NCBI RefSeq assembly: GCF_009739515.1 | Contig: NZ_CP046535.1 | Span: forward strand, 3,891,501-3,955,500 | Source: Sphingomonas profundi | GTDB lineage: Bacteria; Pseudomonadota; Alphaproteobacteria; Sphingomonadales; Sphingomonadaceae | DNA length: 64,000 nucleotides | Reading direction: 5' to 3' | In this document: piece after piece, positions 16,879 through 24,886 of the stretch | Numbering within the stretch: position 1 is the first letter of the stretch | Layout: the number at the start of each line of letters is the position of its first letter | The notes under the pieces: model-generated | The model's database searches: none | Told to the model about the DNA's origin: nothing | What the model saw: only the letters and a program-made list of their open reading frames with translations | Made by a program: the position numbers and the translations under genes

Positions 16879-17844
16879 ATGAAGGCCGCTTATTACCGTC
16901 ATAGCGGAGGCCCGGAAGTTCTCGAATACGGCGACCTGACGGATCCGGCCGTCGGCGCGGACACGGTGCTGATCCGCGTCGAGGCGATCAGCCTGGAAGG
17001 CGGCGATCTGCTGAACCGGCGCATCACGCCGCCGCCTGCTAACCCTTATGTCGGCGGCTATCAGGCCGCAGGCACGGTAGCGGCGGTCGGTGACGAGGTC
17101 CGTCGGCTCCGGGTGGGGCAGCGCGTTGTGGGCTTCAACTGGGGCGGGAGCCATGCCGCTCTTTTCGCCGTGGCGGAAAACCACGCCTATCCGATCCCGG
17201 ACGGCATGGACTTGGCGCTGGCGGCCGTGGTGCCGATCGCCTTCGGCACGGCCAGCGACGTCCTGTTCGAGTTCGGCCGCCTGCAGGCGGGAGAGACGGT
17301 GCTGGTGCAGGGCGCGGCCGGCGGCGTCGGCCTGGCAGCCGTGCAGCTGGCCAAGCGCGCGGGCGCGCGCGTGATTGCTACGGCTTCGACCGACGAGCGC
17401 CTTGACCGTCTGGCAGGCTTTGGTGCCGACGAGGGCATCAATTACCGCGAGGTGGACATCGGCGATCGCGTTCTGGAACTGACCGGTGGCAAAGGGTGCG
17501 ATCTCGTCGTGGATCTGGCGGGCGGCCACTCGATCGATCAGCTGATGAAGGCCGTCCGCTATCGCGGCCGCTTCGCGGTAGTGGGGGCTTCGAGCGGCGA
17601 CCTGCCCGCTTTCCGGTTCATCGACATCATCGGCAAGAGCCTGACGCTTTATGGTCCGTTGTTCGGCGCCGAGATGCACGGCCGGCGCGCGCACGATCTG
17701 TTGGCGAGGTTGATGGCGGATGTCGCTGCCGGCAATCTGCGGATGCCCATCGCACGCGCCTTTCCGTTGGCCGAGGCATGGGCCGCGCATCACTATGCCG
17801 AGACCGGCCATCCGTTCGGACGGGTGGTCCTCAAGGTATCATAG
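16879..17844 (+). CDS. MDR-family NAD(P)H:quinone oxidoreductase
   Basis: 321-residue zinc-independent medium-chain dehydrogenase/reductase. N-terminal MKAAYYRHSGGPEVLEYGDL, then a GroES-like domain, then a Rossmann domain with VLVQGAAGGVGLAAVQLAKR (the GxxGxxG nucleotide motif) and GCDLVVDLAGG. No structural or catalytic zinc cysteines are present, which places it with QOR/enoyl-reductase-like enzymes. It follows the SnoaL gene by 70 bases in the same direction. It probably reduces a quinone or enone with NADPH; in this context it may reduce a double bond made in the pathway. Confidence 0.88.
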   Translation: MKAAYYRHSGGPEVLEYGDLTDPAVGADTVLIRVEAISLEGGDLLNRRITPPPANPYVGGYQAAGTVAAVGDEVRRLRVGQRVVGFNWGGSHAALFAVAENHAYPIPDGMDLALAAVVPIAFGTASDVLFEFGRLQAGETVLVQGAAGGVGLAAVQLAKRAGARVIATASTDERLDRLAGFGADEGINYREVDIGDRVLELTGGKGCDLVVDLAGGHSIDQLMKAVRYRGRFAVVGASSGDLPAFRFIDIIGKSLTLYGPLFGAEMHGRRAHDLLARLMADVAAGNLRMPIARAFPLAEAWAAHHYAETGHPFGRVVLKVS

Positions 17845-17864
17845 CGCTATCTTTGGGTAGGAAC

Positions 17865-18052
17865 ATGGTCATGTATTTTGCGTCCAAAATAGGTGAGCAA
17901 TTCTCGGATTGTTGCTCCGCTATATCTCCGCGTGAACAACAATGTCTTGCTCTGATATCAAAAGGGTACTCGGATGCGAGAGCCAGTGAAGCTTTGGGGA
18001 TAACCCGCCATACAGTCCGATTCCATGTTCGTAACATTTGCCACAAATTAAA
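17865..18052 (+). pseudogene. LuxR-type HTH regulator, 5' part, split by transposon
   Basis: First 62 codons and two bases of a very short LuxR-family regulator: AISPREQQCLALISKGYSDA, RASEALGITRHTVRFHVRNI, CHKL. The transposon at 18053 interrupts it. Removing the element and one copy of the AAATTAAA duplication rejoins it in frame to 21042-21096, giving an 80-residue protein that is almost only the DNA-binding domain (four-helix GerE type) with VANRCEAIFIATKAGII as the last helix. It ends the Rieske operon and may have regulated it. It has no sensor domain. Confidence 0.85.
18045..18052. repeat. Target-site duplication, left copy
   Basis: AAATTAAA, identical to 21034-21041 on the far side of the IS1595-type element; created from the LuxR coding sequence on insertion. 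Confidence 0.9.
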
Positions 18053-18066
18053 GGCAATTGTGACTT

Positions 18067-18258
18067 TTACAAACCCGCAAATGAGTGGAATAGGCCGAGG
18101 GCGAGCATTGCGCCGGCGTACACAAAACCGGCGACGCGAGTTGATCCGGCATAGCCGCGGCGGAGAAGTAGCCACACGAGTACCGGCGAAAACACGATCA
18201 GGCCAAGCATCAACGGAGCGCTAATCCGGCGAGGCCCTTCCGCGGACCTTTCGCTCAC
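18067..18258 (-). CDS. Small membrane protein (transposon passenger 4)
   Basis: 63 residues, GTG start overlapping the stop of the preceding gene (GTGA). A short basic N-terminus (MSERSAEGPRR) is followed by two hydrophobic segments, LMLGLIVFSPVLVWLLLRRG and VAGFVYAGAMLALGLFHSF, so a two-helix inner-membrane protein is likely. The stop lies just inside the left inverted repeat. No family recognised. Small hydrophobic passengers can be toxins or immunity-type proteins, but nothing here proves that. Confidence 0.55.
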   Translation of the reverse strand: MSERSAEGPRRISAPLMLGLIVFSPVLVWLLLRRGYAGSTRVAGFVYAGAMLALGLFHSFAGL

Positions 18259-18527
18259 TTGGGCTTTTCCGCTTCGAATGACTCGTTGCCGACGAACCCC
18301 ATCGGGCCGGAATGAAGGCGTCTAAGCTCGCCAAGTACGCAATCGATCTTCTCGTATTGCGCGGTGCGGCTAGGACGCAGATGGATCGTGCCGCCTCGGT
18401 TCTGAAGCCAACGGCAGGGCGAAGCGCAGCGCACCGATATGGCGTCTAGCTGCCGCTGATTTAGCTGGTTTGGCTCCACGCCTGAGTGATCGATCGCGGC
18501 GGCCATCAAGACTAGCCAAGCGATCAC
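18255..18527 (-). CDS. Hypothetical secreted or anchored protein (passenger 3)
   Basis: 90 residues. Starts at a GTG that overlaps the stop of the 46-residue gene (GTGA), giving a hydrophobic N-terminus (VIAWLVLMAAAIDHSG) that could be a weak signal or anchor. The rest is polar with a Cys pair (VRCASPCRWLQNRGG) and later KIDCVLGELRRLH. The frame is open further upstream, but that part overlaps the previous gene and is Arg-rich shadow. No family recognised; its overlap with both neighbours argues that it is translated. Confidence 0.5.
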   Translation of the reverse strand: MIAWLVLMAAAIDHSGVEPNQLNQRQLDAISVRCASPCRWLQNRGGTIHLRPSRTAQYEKIDCVLGELRRLHSGPMGFVGNESFEAEKPK

Positions 18528-18664
18528 TCCGGCTTCTCCGGCACCGGCTTCTGCTTCACGAGCTTCCGCACGCGCTCCTTGAAGCGTTCGTCGTCGTCGT
18601 CGCACTCTAGAGCGCGAGCGGCTTCCTTGAACTTCTCAACTTGGCTCTTTTCCGGCTCCGGCAC
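18524..18664 (-). CDS. 46-residue acidic/basic helical protein (passenger 2)
   Basis: Very short gene starting at GTG 18664 inside the end of the DUF-like gene and ending in a GTGA overlap with the next. Sequence pattern VEKFKEAARALECDDDDERF followed by KERVRKLVKQKPVPEKPE: a charged helix with an ECDDDDE acidic turn. Proteins of this form (FKEAARxLE..DD.ERF) occur as small hypotheticals in mobile elements. The three-frame overlap arrangement with its neighbours supports it as a gene rather than noise. Function unknown. Confidence 0.5.
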   Translation of the reverse strand: MPEPEKSQVEKFKEAARALECDDDDERFKERVRKLVKQKPVPEKPE

Positions 18665-19622
18665 GGCGTTTCGCCTTCTTGATGAACAGCTTGAAAAATG
18701 CGTCGAGGTCGTCGAGGCTATCCACGCTCATACCCGAGGGGAAGGCGATCTTCACCACCCCTTCATCCACCGTGAAGCGATCCATCTCATCTCCGCTGTC
18801 CGCAACAAAGCCGCTGTCCACCTTTGCGGTCAACGGCAGCTTGGGGGCCGTCGGCGGCGGAGCCGCTCCGGCAGGGGCTTTCTCCAGCAGGGCTACATCG
18901 GACATAAGGGCACCAGTCTCTGACCCCTCCATGAACACCCACTTGCGTCCATCGTGCTCTTGAATAGCGCGAACGGCGGCCTTCTCAACCACGACCTGTC
19001 CGCCCACCTCGACACACACGATGTCCCCAACGGCGATGTCGCCGCCGGGAGGGTCGGCCGCGTCCACCTTTGTACCGTCGCTGTCTTCTTTCTTATCAGA
19101 CTCGGGCGGCGCTGCATAGCCGATCGTGTCATCATACACGCGGAGGAACCCCTTTGCGCCATCAGAAGTGAAGCCGCGGTCGATGTGCAGCTCGCCGATC
19201 GCTATGGCGTCGGCGGGGCGCTCCACACCCCATTTCTCCCAGAACTCCGCGATCAGCTTCGGCTTGAGCGCGGCGAGGGCCAGGGCTTGTTCCTTGGCGC
19301 CGGGGCGAGGATCGGCAACGGCTCGATATCCGAGGTCCGAGATTTTCACCTTCCGGTTCTCGCCAACGCCGCTCGCCTCGACTAGGCCGTAAGACAGCAA
19401 TGCGGCGACCGTTTGAAGTGTCCCGCTGCTCTTCGCACCGAGGCCCCAGGCCGGCTTAGCCGCGTCGACAATTCGCGCATCATGGCGTTTGGCGAAGGTA
19501 TGCAGGCCTTCTAGACGTTCAAATGCCTTGGTGAGGCCGATGTAGGGGAACGACGGGCTTCGGTCCTGGGGTCGCTTCTCCGGAGCCGCGCTCTGCTCGG
19601 GCGTCTGTTCAGGTTCACTCAT
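18636..19622 (-). CDS. Winged-helix-like hypothetical protein (passenger 1)
   Basis: 328 residues, first of four overlapping passenger genes. Residues ~22-170: SFPYIGLTKAFERLEGLHTF, then GLGAKSSGTLQTVAALLSYG and KVKISDLGYRAV, a pattern suggesting a winged-helix DNA-binding fold, followed by LKPKLIAEFWEKWGVERPAD. The middle is a linker; residues ~270-305 form a beta-rich acidic part (DRFTVDEGVVKIAFPSGMSV), ending in a Lys-rich tail. I recall related proteins of unknown function that accompany IS1595-type transposases. It may regulate the operon or help transposition; not shown. Confidence 0.7.
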   Translation of the reverse strand: MSEPEQTPEQSAAPEKRPQDRSPSFPYIGLTKAFERLEGLHTFAKRHDARIVDAAKPAWGLGAKSSGTLQTVAALLSYGLVEASGVGENRKVKISDLGYRAVADPRPGAKEQALALAALKPKLIAEFWEKWGVERPADAIAIGELHIDRGFTSDGAKGFLRVYDDTIGYAAPPESDKKEDSDGTKVDAADPPGGDIAVGDIVCVEVGGQVVVEKAAVRAIQEHDGRKWVFMEGSETGALMSDVALLEKAPAGAAPPPTAPKLPLTAKVDSGFVADSGDEMDRFTVDEGVVKIAFPSGMSVDSLDDLDAFFKLFIKKAKRRAGAGKEPS

Positions 19623-19985
19623 GACAGCCTGTCTCCGTCAATCGGCAACATCGCCTGACAGGGAGACTGATAGGCTATCAGTCGGCCGTTGACAAGGCCT
19701 CCGGCGAATCGTAAGTCGAGCGCCGGAGGTGCAACATGACGATCAGGAGGGTTGCTCTAGCCGCCGTCACGCTCACGGACGCGGCGCGGGCTAAGTAGAG
19801 AAGCCGCCAAGCCCCTGGTCCGGGCCGGCGGCTTCGAGGTGGGCCAATAGCGTTGAACCTGCAAACTGGCCGGCGTTGCATATAGCATCGCCGGCCTTTC
19901 TTGTGAAACCGTTTCCTTGGCCGGCCGGTGGGGCTTAGTCCGCCAGCGCGAGCCAACCTTCCCCGGCTGGTTGACCGGCTCACCT
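19623..19985. other. Non-coding gap inside transposon
   Basis: 363 bases between the transposase and the passenger operon. No convincing gene on either strand. It must contain the promoter of the passenger operon (minus strand, near 19623-19700) and the hairpin at 19868-19896. Confidence 0.6.
19868..19896. terminator. Hairpin, possible terminator of transposase
   Basis: Perfect 8-bp arms GGCCGGCG and CGCCGGCC around a 13-base loop, followed on the plus strand by TTTCTT and on the minus strand by AGTTT. It lies 90 bases downstream of the transposase stop and could isolate it from the passenger operon. Confidence 0.4.
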
Positions 19986-20969
19986 TCAGGCGTGGAGGTC
20001 AGGCCTGCGGTAGGTGATCCGCTTCCCGACGATACCCTTCAGCGCCTGCTCCGATCGCGCCGCATCGTTGAAGCCGGTGCGCTCGCGGTGCGTGTAGCGG
20101 AACTCGAACTCGGCGACGTAGCGGTGAAGATGCTTCTTGGCGCAATGCTGATAGGTGCCCTTCATCCCACGCTTGAAAATGGAGAATGCGCCTTCAATGG
20201 TATTGGTGTGGATCAGCGGGTTCTCATAGTCGACGTACTGGCCGGCGCTGTGGCGAGTGAAGCCGTGGCCCGCGAAATGCTCGCTAACCTTGCTGTAGTA
20301 GCTTGCTTCGTCGGTCATCACGATCGCCTCTTGCGCAATGTTGTCGCGCAGAATTGGCATCAGGTCTTCGCCCTTGAGGCTATCCACAACCATAGAGCGC
20401 TGGCGGCCGGTGCTGCGATCGACCAGGGACAGGATTTTGTGCTTATGAGCGAAGCCGCGGCCCTTCTTCTCTCCAGCGGGCTTGATGCTCTTGTCGTGGC
20501 CGATGAAAGTTTCGTCGACCTCGACTATGCCGCCGCCGGAACCGAACGGAGCAAGGTCGCCGGAGCGCATCGCTTCGCGGATGCGGTGCGACAGGAACCA
20601 TGCCGCCTTGTACGAGATTTCGAGCAGCCGAGAGAGCTGGTGCGAGCTAATGCCCTTCTTGCTGCTCATCATCAGGTGGGTGGCCTGAAGCATCTTGTGG
20701 AGCGGCATGCGGGCATGCTCGAACACGGTGCCGACCTTGGCCGTGAACTGCTTCCGGCACTCGCCGCATTTCTTCAGGCCGTAGCGGATCGCGCCTTCCG
20801 GGTTCTTGGCACTCTTGGAGCCGCGCACGTCCGCCAGGTCATAGACGCGGCCGCGAACGACACCGCAATGCGGGCAGACGGTGCCGTTCGCCCACAGCAT
20901 TTCTTCCAGAAACTTGAAGGCCGCGCCTTCATCGTGGAACCGGGACTGCGAGAGGGTCGAAACGGACAT
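19986..20969 (-). CDS. IS1595-family (ISXO2-like) transposase
   Basis: 327-residue DDE-type transposase. N-terminal zinc ribbon with CPHCG and KCGECRKQF cysteine pairs, then the YKAAWFLSHRIREAM helix, catalytic Asp in IVEVDETFIG, second Asp in IVMTDEASYY, and the closing NTIEGAFSIFKRGMKGTYQH block, all typical of ISXO2-like transposases. It is full length with no frameshift, and the element ends are intact, so transposition should be possible. It reads toward the passenger genes, separated by a 363-base gap. Confidence 0.95.
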   Translation of the reverse strand: MSVSTLSQSRFHDEGAAFKFLEEMLWANGTVCPHCGVVRGRVYDLADVRGSKSAKNPEGAIRYGLKKCGECRKQFTAKVGTVFEHARMPLHKMLQATHLMMSSKKGISSHQLSRLLEISYKAAWFLSHRIREAMRSGDLAPFGSGGGIVEVDETFIGHDKSIKPAGEKKGRGFAHKHKILSLVDRSTGRQRSMVVDSLKGEDLMPILRDNIAQEAIVMTDEASYYSKVSEHFAGHGFTRHSAGQYVDYENPLIHTNTIEGAFSIFKRGMKGTYQHCAKKHLHRYVAEFEFRYTHRERTGFNDAARSEQALKGIVGKRITYRRPDLHA

Positions 20970-21033
20970 GACGGCGTGCTCCTTGCCGTCTGACCTACTT
21001 AATCAACGTGGGTTTGTAAAGGTCATAATCGCC

Positions 21034-21096
21034 AAATTAAAGGTAGCCAATCGGTGCGAGGCGATCTTCATAGCCACCAAGGCTGGGATAATTTAA
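21034..21096 (+). pseudogene. LuxR-type regulator, 3' part, with right target duplication
   Basis: Contains the second AAATTAAA copy (21034-21041) and then the coding end VANRCEAIFIATKAGII with TAA at 21094-21096. It completes the regulator begun at 17865 once the transposon is removed. Confidence 0.85.
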
Positions 21097-21721
21097 TAGT
21101 TGATGCCAGAATGCCGTAGACTCGTAAGCACGTAGGCACAGCCGTATTGAGGCAAGTTGGACCATGGTGACCACCGATACCGACACAAGGCCCCGCTCCG
21201 CCAGAGTCGGGGGCGTCGTCGCGTCTGGCACCTTTCCGGCCCACATCCACTCCAGGGTCGCGCCGAAGTCGTGACCTCCTAGATACGCTCAGGACGGTGG
21301 AGAGCATCACGACGCACGAGATGACAAAGCGGGTGATGCTGGCGCGGCGACTCGACCCTAAGGACGCCAGCGCGTTCTTGTTGATGAACCGCCGGGTCGG
21401 TGGAGCGCTCGCCAAGCTGACGCAGCAGCACGATCATATCAGGTCGGCGAAGGAGCCGCCGAATGGAATGAAGCGGTGGCAGACCTTGCCGGGATAGACA
21501 ACGCGGCAACTCTGTGGATTAGTCGATCGATGATGAAACGGCTTGCAGAGATACAAAGGTTGGATGCTTTAGCGGTTGAGGCCACCAGTTTGGCAGAAGG
21601 CCAGCAACTGGCCGCAAGGGCAGACAGCCTGCGCGACGATAGCCGATCGCCGGAGAGGCGTTCGCCGCGGTTTATGCCCGTGCTGAGGAACTAGGCGAAG
21701 CTTTGGCGGTGATGGCTGGGG
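21097..21721. other. Degraded region without a supportable gene
   Basis: About 600 bases with only short frames on both strands and no recognised family. A plus-strand frame at 21297-21497 (METSI-type start, ..TKRVMLARRLDPKDASAFLL..) is the most gene-like but has no family or clear ribosome binding site. Together with the fragments at 21.7 and 22.1 kb it looks like decayed flank of the catabolic island. Confidence 0.5.
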
Positions 21722-21960
21722 AAGGCCGGCCTGCGCTTTGGACACCAGCAAGCCGTTCTCGAACGTAGCGCTCATGTTCGAGCCGTCGCCGTTCTTCCAG
21801 CTATATATCCGGACCACCGCGTCCGGCGTGGGTGAGGAAGCCGACTCCTCTCCGGGCGATCCCATAATCTTCACCGCTTCGTTGTAGCTCATGTCAGTCG
21901 AAAGCTGGCCGTACTCCTCAGCGATGATTCGGCCATCTGAGCTGCTGCCGGTTCCGTGGA
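21722..21960 (-). pseudogene. Fragment of a small BLIP-like/SmpA-like secreted protein
   Basis: The frame reads RIIAEEYGQLSTDMSYNEAV, KIMGSPGEESASS, SWKNGDGSNMSATFENGLLV and SKAQAGL. This is the repeated GMTYxEAVxILGxPG...W.N.DGSNxxATF pattern of small BLIP-fold / DUF3862-type lipoproteins. The signal peptide and first module are missing (a TAA lies just upstream) and the natural end is lost; the frame runs on out of family to 21569. Dead fragment. Confidence 0.6.
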
Positions 21961-22109
21961 CACGAGGTTAAGCTACCTGCGCCTGCCGCTCGAAGTCCAC
22001 GGGGGCTGAGGTAGCCCAGGGAGCGCCGTCGGTCCACCAGACCGGCCCACGTTCCCCGAGCCCCCCGCTTCGCCTGGTCGACCGCAGTCTCTCCTACAGC
22101 GTCTCTGGT

Positions 22110-22440
22110 CCGGCGCGTCGTCGCGACAACTCGGCGCGCCGAACGCCAAGGCCGGCTTCACGCCCAACGCCACAGACGAATATGCGATCAGCTATACCCG
22201 GCAGGAGGGCCGCAAGAACGCGCCGTTCAACGTAACGGACGATCTGCGCACGACTCCGCGTTTCTGGAGCTGGCCCTATTGGAACATCGAGAGCGTCTAT
22301 TTCCTCTCGACCACCGCACTGGGCGACCGGGTCACGCTGAAGACCCGCGCCTACCCCAACGAGTTCAACAACCTGCTCCGTTCTTTCGATAACCGAACGC
22401 AGACGACGCAGACGCTCGGCCGCGCGTTCCGTCGTGGGTC
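22110..22440 (+). pseudogene. TonB-dependent receptor barrel fragment
   Basis: About 100 codons without a start: NAKAGFTPNATDEYAISYTR, QEGRKNAPFNVTDD, FWSWPYWNIESVYFLSTTAL and AYPNEFNNLLRSFDNRTQTT. These are consecutive beta strands and loops from the barrel of a TonB receptor of a different type from the two complete ones here. Both ends are cut. It marks loss of a third receptor gene next to the P450 operon. Confidence 0.75.
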
Positions 22441-22538
22441 TCTATATCCTCGGCTTCCACTGCCGCGACATGCGTCGCCAACTTTGCTCTGCTTCTGGCG
22501 ACCTAGCTAGGGCCGCGAGCCTTTCTAGGCGTTCCGGC

Positions 22539-23852
22539 TCAGCGGTGCTCGGTTGTAAGCGGCGGACTTGTTAAGTCCCGGCGAGACCATTCTCCCTTGT
22601 ACACGTCACACGGTATGAATGTGATTGGCAGAAGTTCAATCGAGCGCTGAAGGAAGCTCGGAAGATATTGCGGCCCTGCGAAGTCGGCCGGATAGGCGAT
22701 GTCGTCCAGCCGATCGACGAGGGCGCGGAACGATGCCGTCATCTCCAAACGAGCCAGCGCCGCGCCGAGGCAATGGTGGATGCCGGAGCCAAATGTCATG
22801 TGTGCGCCGGCGTTGCGCCGGTTCAGATCAATCTCCGCCGGGCAGGCGAACACCGCCGGATCGCGGTTGGCGGCGGCCCAGCGCACGTTGATCGCCGTGC
22901 CTTTCGCCAGCGCCACGCCATCCAGCACCACATCGCGCGTGCATATGCGGTAGAGACCCTGGATAGGGGTCTCCAGCCGCAGCACCTCCTCCACAAAGTT
23001 GCGCATCGCGTCCGGGTCGGCGCGCAGTCGCGCGGCCAGCCCGTCCTGCTCGATCAGGATGCGCATGCCCGAGGCGATCGCGCTCGTCGTTGTCTCGTTG
23101 CCGCCAACGAGGATTTCGCTGAGCAACGCGATGATCTCGGCATCGTCAAGCAGCCGGTCGTCCTCAAGCGGCTCGCGGATCAGGTCGGAGATGATGTCGT
23201 CGCGCGGGTCAGCCCGGCGGCGGTCGATGATCGCCTTCAGATAGAGCTGCGCCTCCACCGTGACGCGAGTCGCCGCCAGATCCTCCTCGTCGGAGAGCAT
23301 GTTGCCGATCCGCGCCATGATCGCATCGGACCAGTGGCGGAACAGGTTGATGTCCTCCTCCGGTACGCCGATCTGGCTGGCGATGATGATGCACGGCAGC
23401 GGCACGGCGAAGGCGCTGACGAATTCGCATCCGCCGTCCCCCGCGAAGGCGTCGATCAGGCGGTGGGCGATACGATCGACCTCGTCGCCCATCTTGCGGA
23501 TGCGCGAAGCGGCGAACACCTTGTCGACGAGGGCGCGTTTCTGGCGGTGCAGCGGATCGTCCAGCCGCGACAGCGTCGGATGCTCGTGGAAGCCTTCCGC
23601 CGCGATCAGCGCGCGGCTGGCTGCCGGCACGCCGCCGGGGCGCAGCGCCATCCAGTCGATATCGTTCGAATAGGTCGCCGGATCGCGCAGCACCTCGCGC
23701 ATCGCGGCATAGCCGGTCAGCAGCACCATGCCGATGCCGTCATCGCGATAGACCGGCGCCTCGCGCACCAGCCAGTCATAGGCCGGGTACGGGCATTGCT
23801 GCACGGCGGGCGTCATTAGATCGTAGGGCAGGCGCTTCTCGCTGGCCATCAT
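22539..23852 (-). CDS. Cytochrome P450
   Basis: 437-residue soluble bacterial P450 monooxygenase. I-helix GGNETTTS (residues 250-257), K-helix ExxR at E289-R292 (EEVLR) and heme loop FGSGIHHCLG with ligand C361 are all intact. ATG 23852 is taken because GGAGG lies 4 bases upstream; a second ATG follows at once. It is last in the seven-gene operon, 8 bases after the VOC gene. No ferredoxin or reductase gene is present, so electrons must come from elsewhere. In the context of alcohol, aldehyde and acyl-CoA steps it may hydroxylate a terpenoid-like or alkyl substrate; the family number cannot be assigned by eye. Confidence 0.92.
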   Translation of the reverse strand: MMASEKRLPYDLMTPAVQQCPYPAYDWLVREAPVYRDDGIGMVLLTGYAAMREVLRDPATYSNDIDWMALRPGGVPAASRALIAAEGFHEHPTLSRLDDPLHRQKRALVDKVFAASRIRKMGDEVDRIAHRLIDAFAGDGGCEFVSAFAVPLPCIIIASQIGVPEEDINLFRHWSDAIMARIGNMLSDEEDLAATRVTVEAQLYLKAIIDRRRADPRDDIISDLIREPLEDDRLLDDAEIIALLSEILVGGNETTTSAIASGMRILIEQDGLAARLRADPDAMRNFVEEVLRLETPIQGLYRICTRDVVLDGVALAKGTAINVRWAAANRDPAVFACPAEIDLNRRNAGAHMTFGSGIHHCLGAALARLEMTASFRALVDRLDDIAYPADFAGPQYLPSFLQRSIELLPITFIPCDVYKGEWSRRDLTSPPLTTEHR

Positions 23853-23860
23853 CGTGCCTC

Positions 23861-24385
23861 CTAACCGATCACGCGCAGGGGATCGGTTCCGTCCCAGTCG
23901 CGTGCCGCCTCTTTCATCATATCGAACAGCGCGTGGATCGGCGGGTGGAACGCGCCGACCTCGATCAGCGGCCAGCGCTGCCCGGCGGGGCGAAAATAGA
24001 TCACCCTGCCATTCTCGCCGATGTCGACGTCGGCGAGCAGTTCGTGCCCGACCTCGCCTAGCGTCACGATCAGGCCGTCCATGTCGTCGGTCGTCGTCAG
24101 CACATGGTGGAAGCCCTCCTGGCCATCGTCGAGGAATTCGCGATAGACCGAAGGCTTGTCGCAGCGCTGGACGATCAGCTCGATCTGGAAATCGTTCCAG
24201 AAGCCGATCGCCACAGAGAAATCCGCCGTGCCCACGGCGCCGCGGTAGCGCGTGACGGCATAGGTGGAATCGTGGATCGCGAAGAACGGGCCGATGCCCA
24301 GCTTCGTCCATGCCGTCACGGCGGCGTCCAGATCCCGCACCACGAAGGCGTTCTGGATGATCGGCCCCAGTCGATCGAGGATCAT
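23861..24385 (-). CDS. VOC (glyoxalase/dioxygenase superfamily) protein
   Basis: 174-residue VOC-fold protein: MILDRLGPIIQNAFVVRDLD, WTKLGIGPFFAI, IELIVQRCDKPSVYREFL, GFHHVLTTTDDMDG. Organisation and motifs match the VOC protein at 14332-14943 (GPFF, PSIYR/PSVYR, EGFHH), so the two are paralogues; this one lacks the ~30-residue C-terminal extension. RBS GGAAG precedes ATG 24385. It lies between the SnoaL-like gene and the P450 in the operon. Probably an isomerase, lyase or hydrolase step after oxygenation; inference only. Confidence 0.8.
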   Translation of the reverse strand: MILDRLGPIIQNAFVVRDLDAAVTAWTKLGIGPFFAIHDSTYAVTRYRGAVGTADFSVAIGFWNDFQIELIVQRCDKPSVYREFLDDGQEGFHHVLTTTDDMDGLIVTLGEVGHELLADVDIGENGRVIYFRPAGQRWPLIEVGAFHPPIHALFDMMKEAARDWDGTDPLRVIG

Positions 24386-24414
24386 CGTTTCTTCCTTTGT
24401 ATGCAAGGCATGAA

Positions 24415-24858
24415 TCACAAACCGGCCGGCAGGCGCTGCACATCCGGAAAGCGGCTGGCGATCGCGTCCGCGACACCGGCATAGACGGACGCGACACGCG
24501 GCGGATCGAGATAATAGACGGTGATCGCGGCGATCTTGCCGTCTTCCATGCGAAACGCCTCCACCACGTCGGCCGTTACGCCGTGATCCCGCATCCGCAG
24601 CGTCACCAGCACGGTCACATGGCCGTCGCCACTGGTGGCGGCGTTGAGATCCATATCGGTGGGGCCGGCCGCCTCGAAGATGACGGTGTAGAAGGCGCGC
24701 AACGCCGCAATTCCGAGATACGTGCCGCCGAACGGGAAGCATTCGGGCTCGCGCAGGGTGAAGTCAGGCGTCACCAGCGCCGCCGCCGCGTTCCAGTCGC
24801 CCGCGCCGCCCGCCGCGTAAAGCGCCAGCACCGTCTCCTCGTCAGGGCTTCTCACCAT
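24415..24858 (-). CDS. SnoaL-like / NTF2-fold protein
   Basis: 147 residues of SnoaL-like fold: DEETVLALYAAGGAGDWNAA, AALVTPDFTLREPE, GIAALRAFYTVIFEAAG, VVEAFRMEDGKIAAITVYYL. The DGKI..I.VYY strand is typical. It sits 28 bases after the PQQ dehydrogenase stop and 29 before the VOC start. Members act as cyclases, isomerases or hydrolases on small hydrophobic molecules. Only weakly similar to the SnoaL-like protein at 16356. Confidence 0.75.
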   Translation of the reverse strand: MVRSPDEETVLALYAAGGAGDWNAAAALVTPDFTLREPECFPFGGTYLGIAALRAFYTVIFEAAGPTDMDLNAATSGDGHVTVLVTLRMRDHGVTADVVEAFRMEDGKIAAITVYYLDPPRVASVYAGVADAIASRFPDVQRLPAGL

Positions 24859-24886
24859 TCCACATCCTCTCGCCTGTTCGCCGGGC

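Larger units (their letters stand above)
18053..21033 (-). mobile_element. IS1595-type (ISXO2-like) transposon with passenger genes
   Basis: 2,981-bp element. Terminal inverted repeats of 24 bases differ at three positions (GGCAATTGTGACTTTTACAA / GGCGATTATGACCTTTACAA, both continuing ACCC). Exact 8-bp duplications AAATTAAA flank it (18045-18052, 21034-21041), the size expected for IS1595. It carries the transposase (19986-20969) and four overlapping genes in the same direction (18067-19622). The intact ends and duplication indicate a recent, possibly still mobile insertion. Confidence 0.92.
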
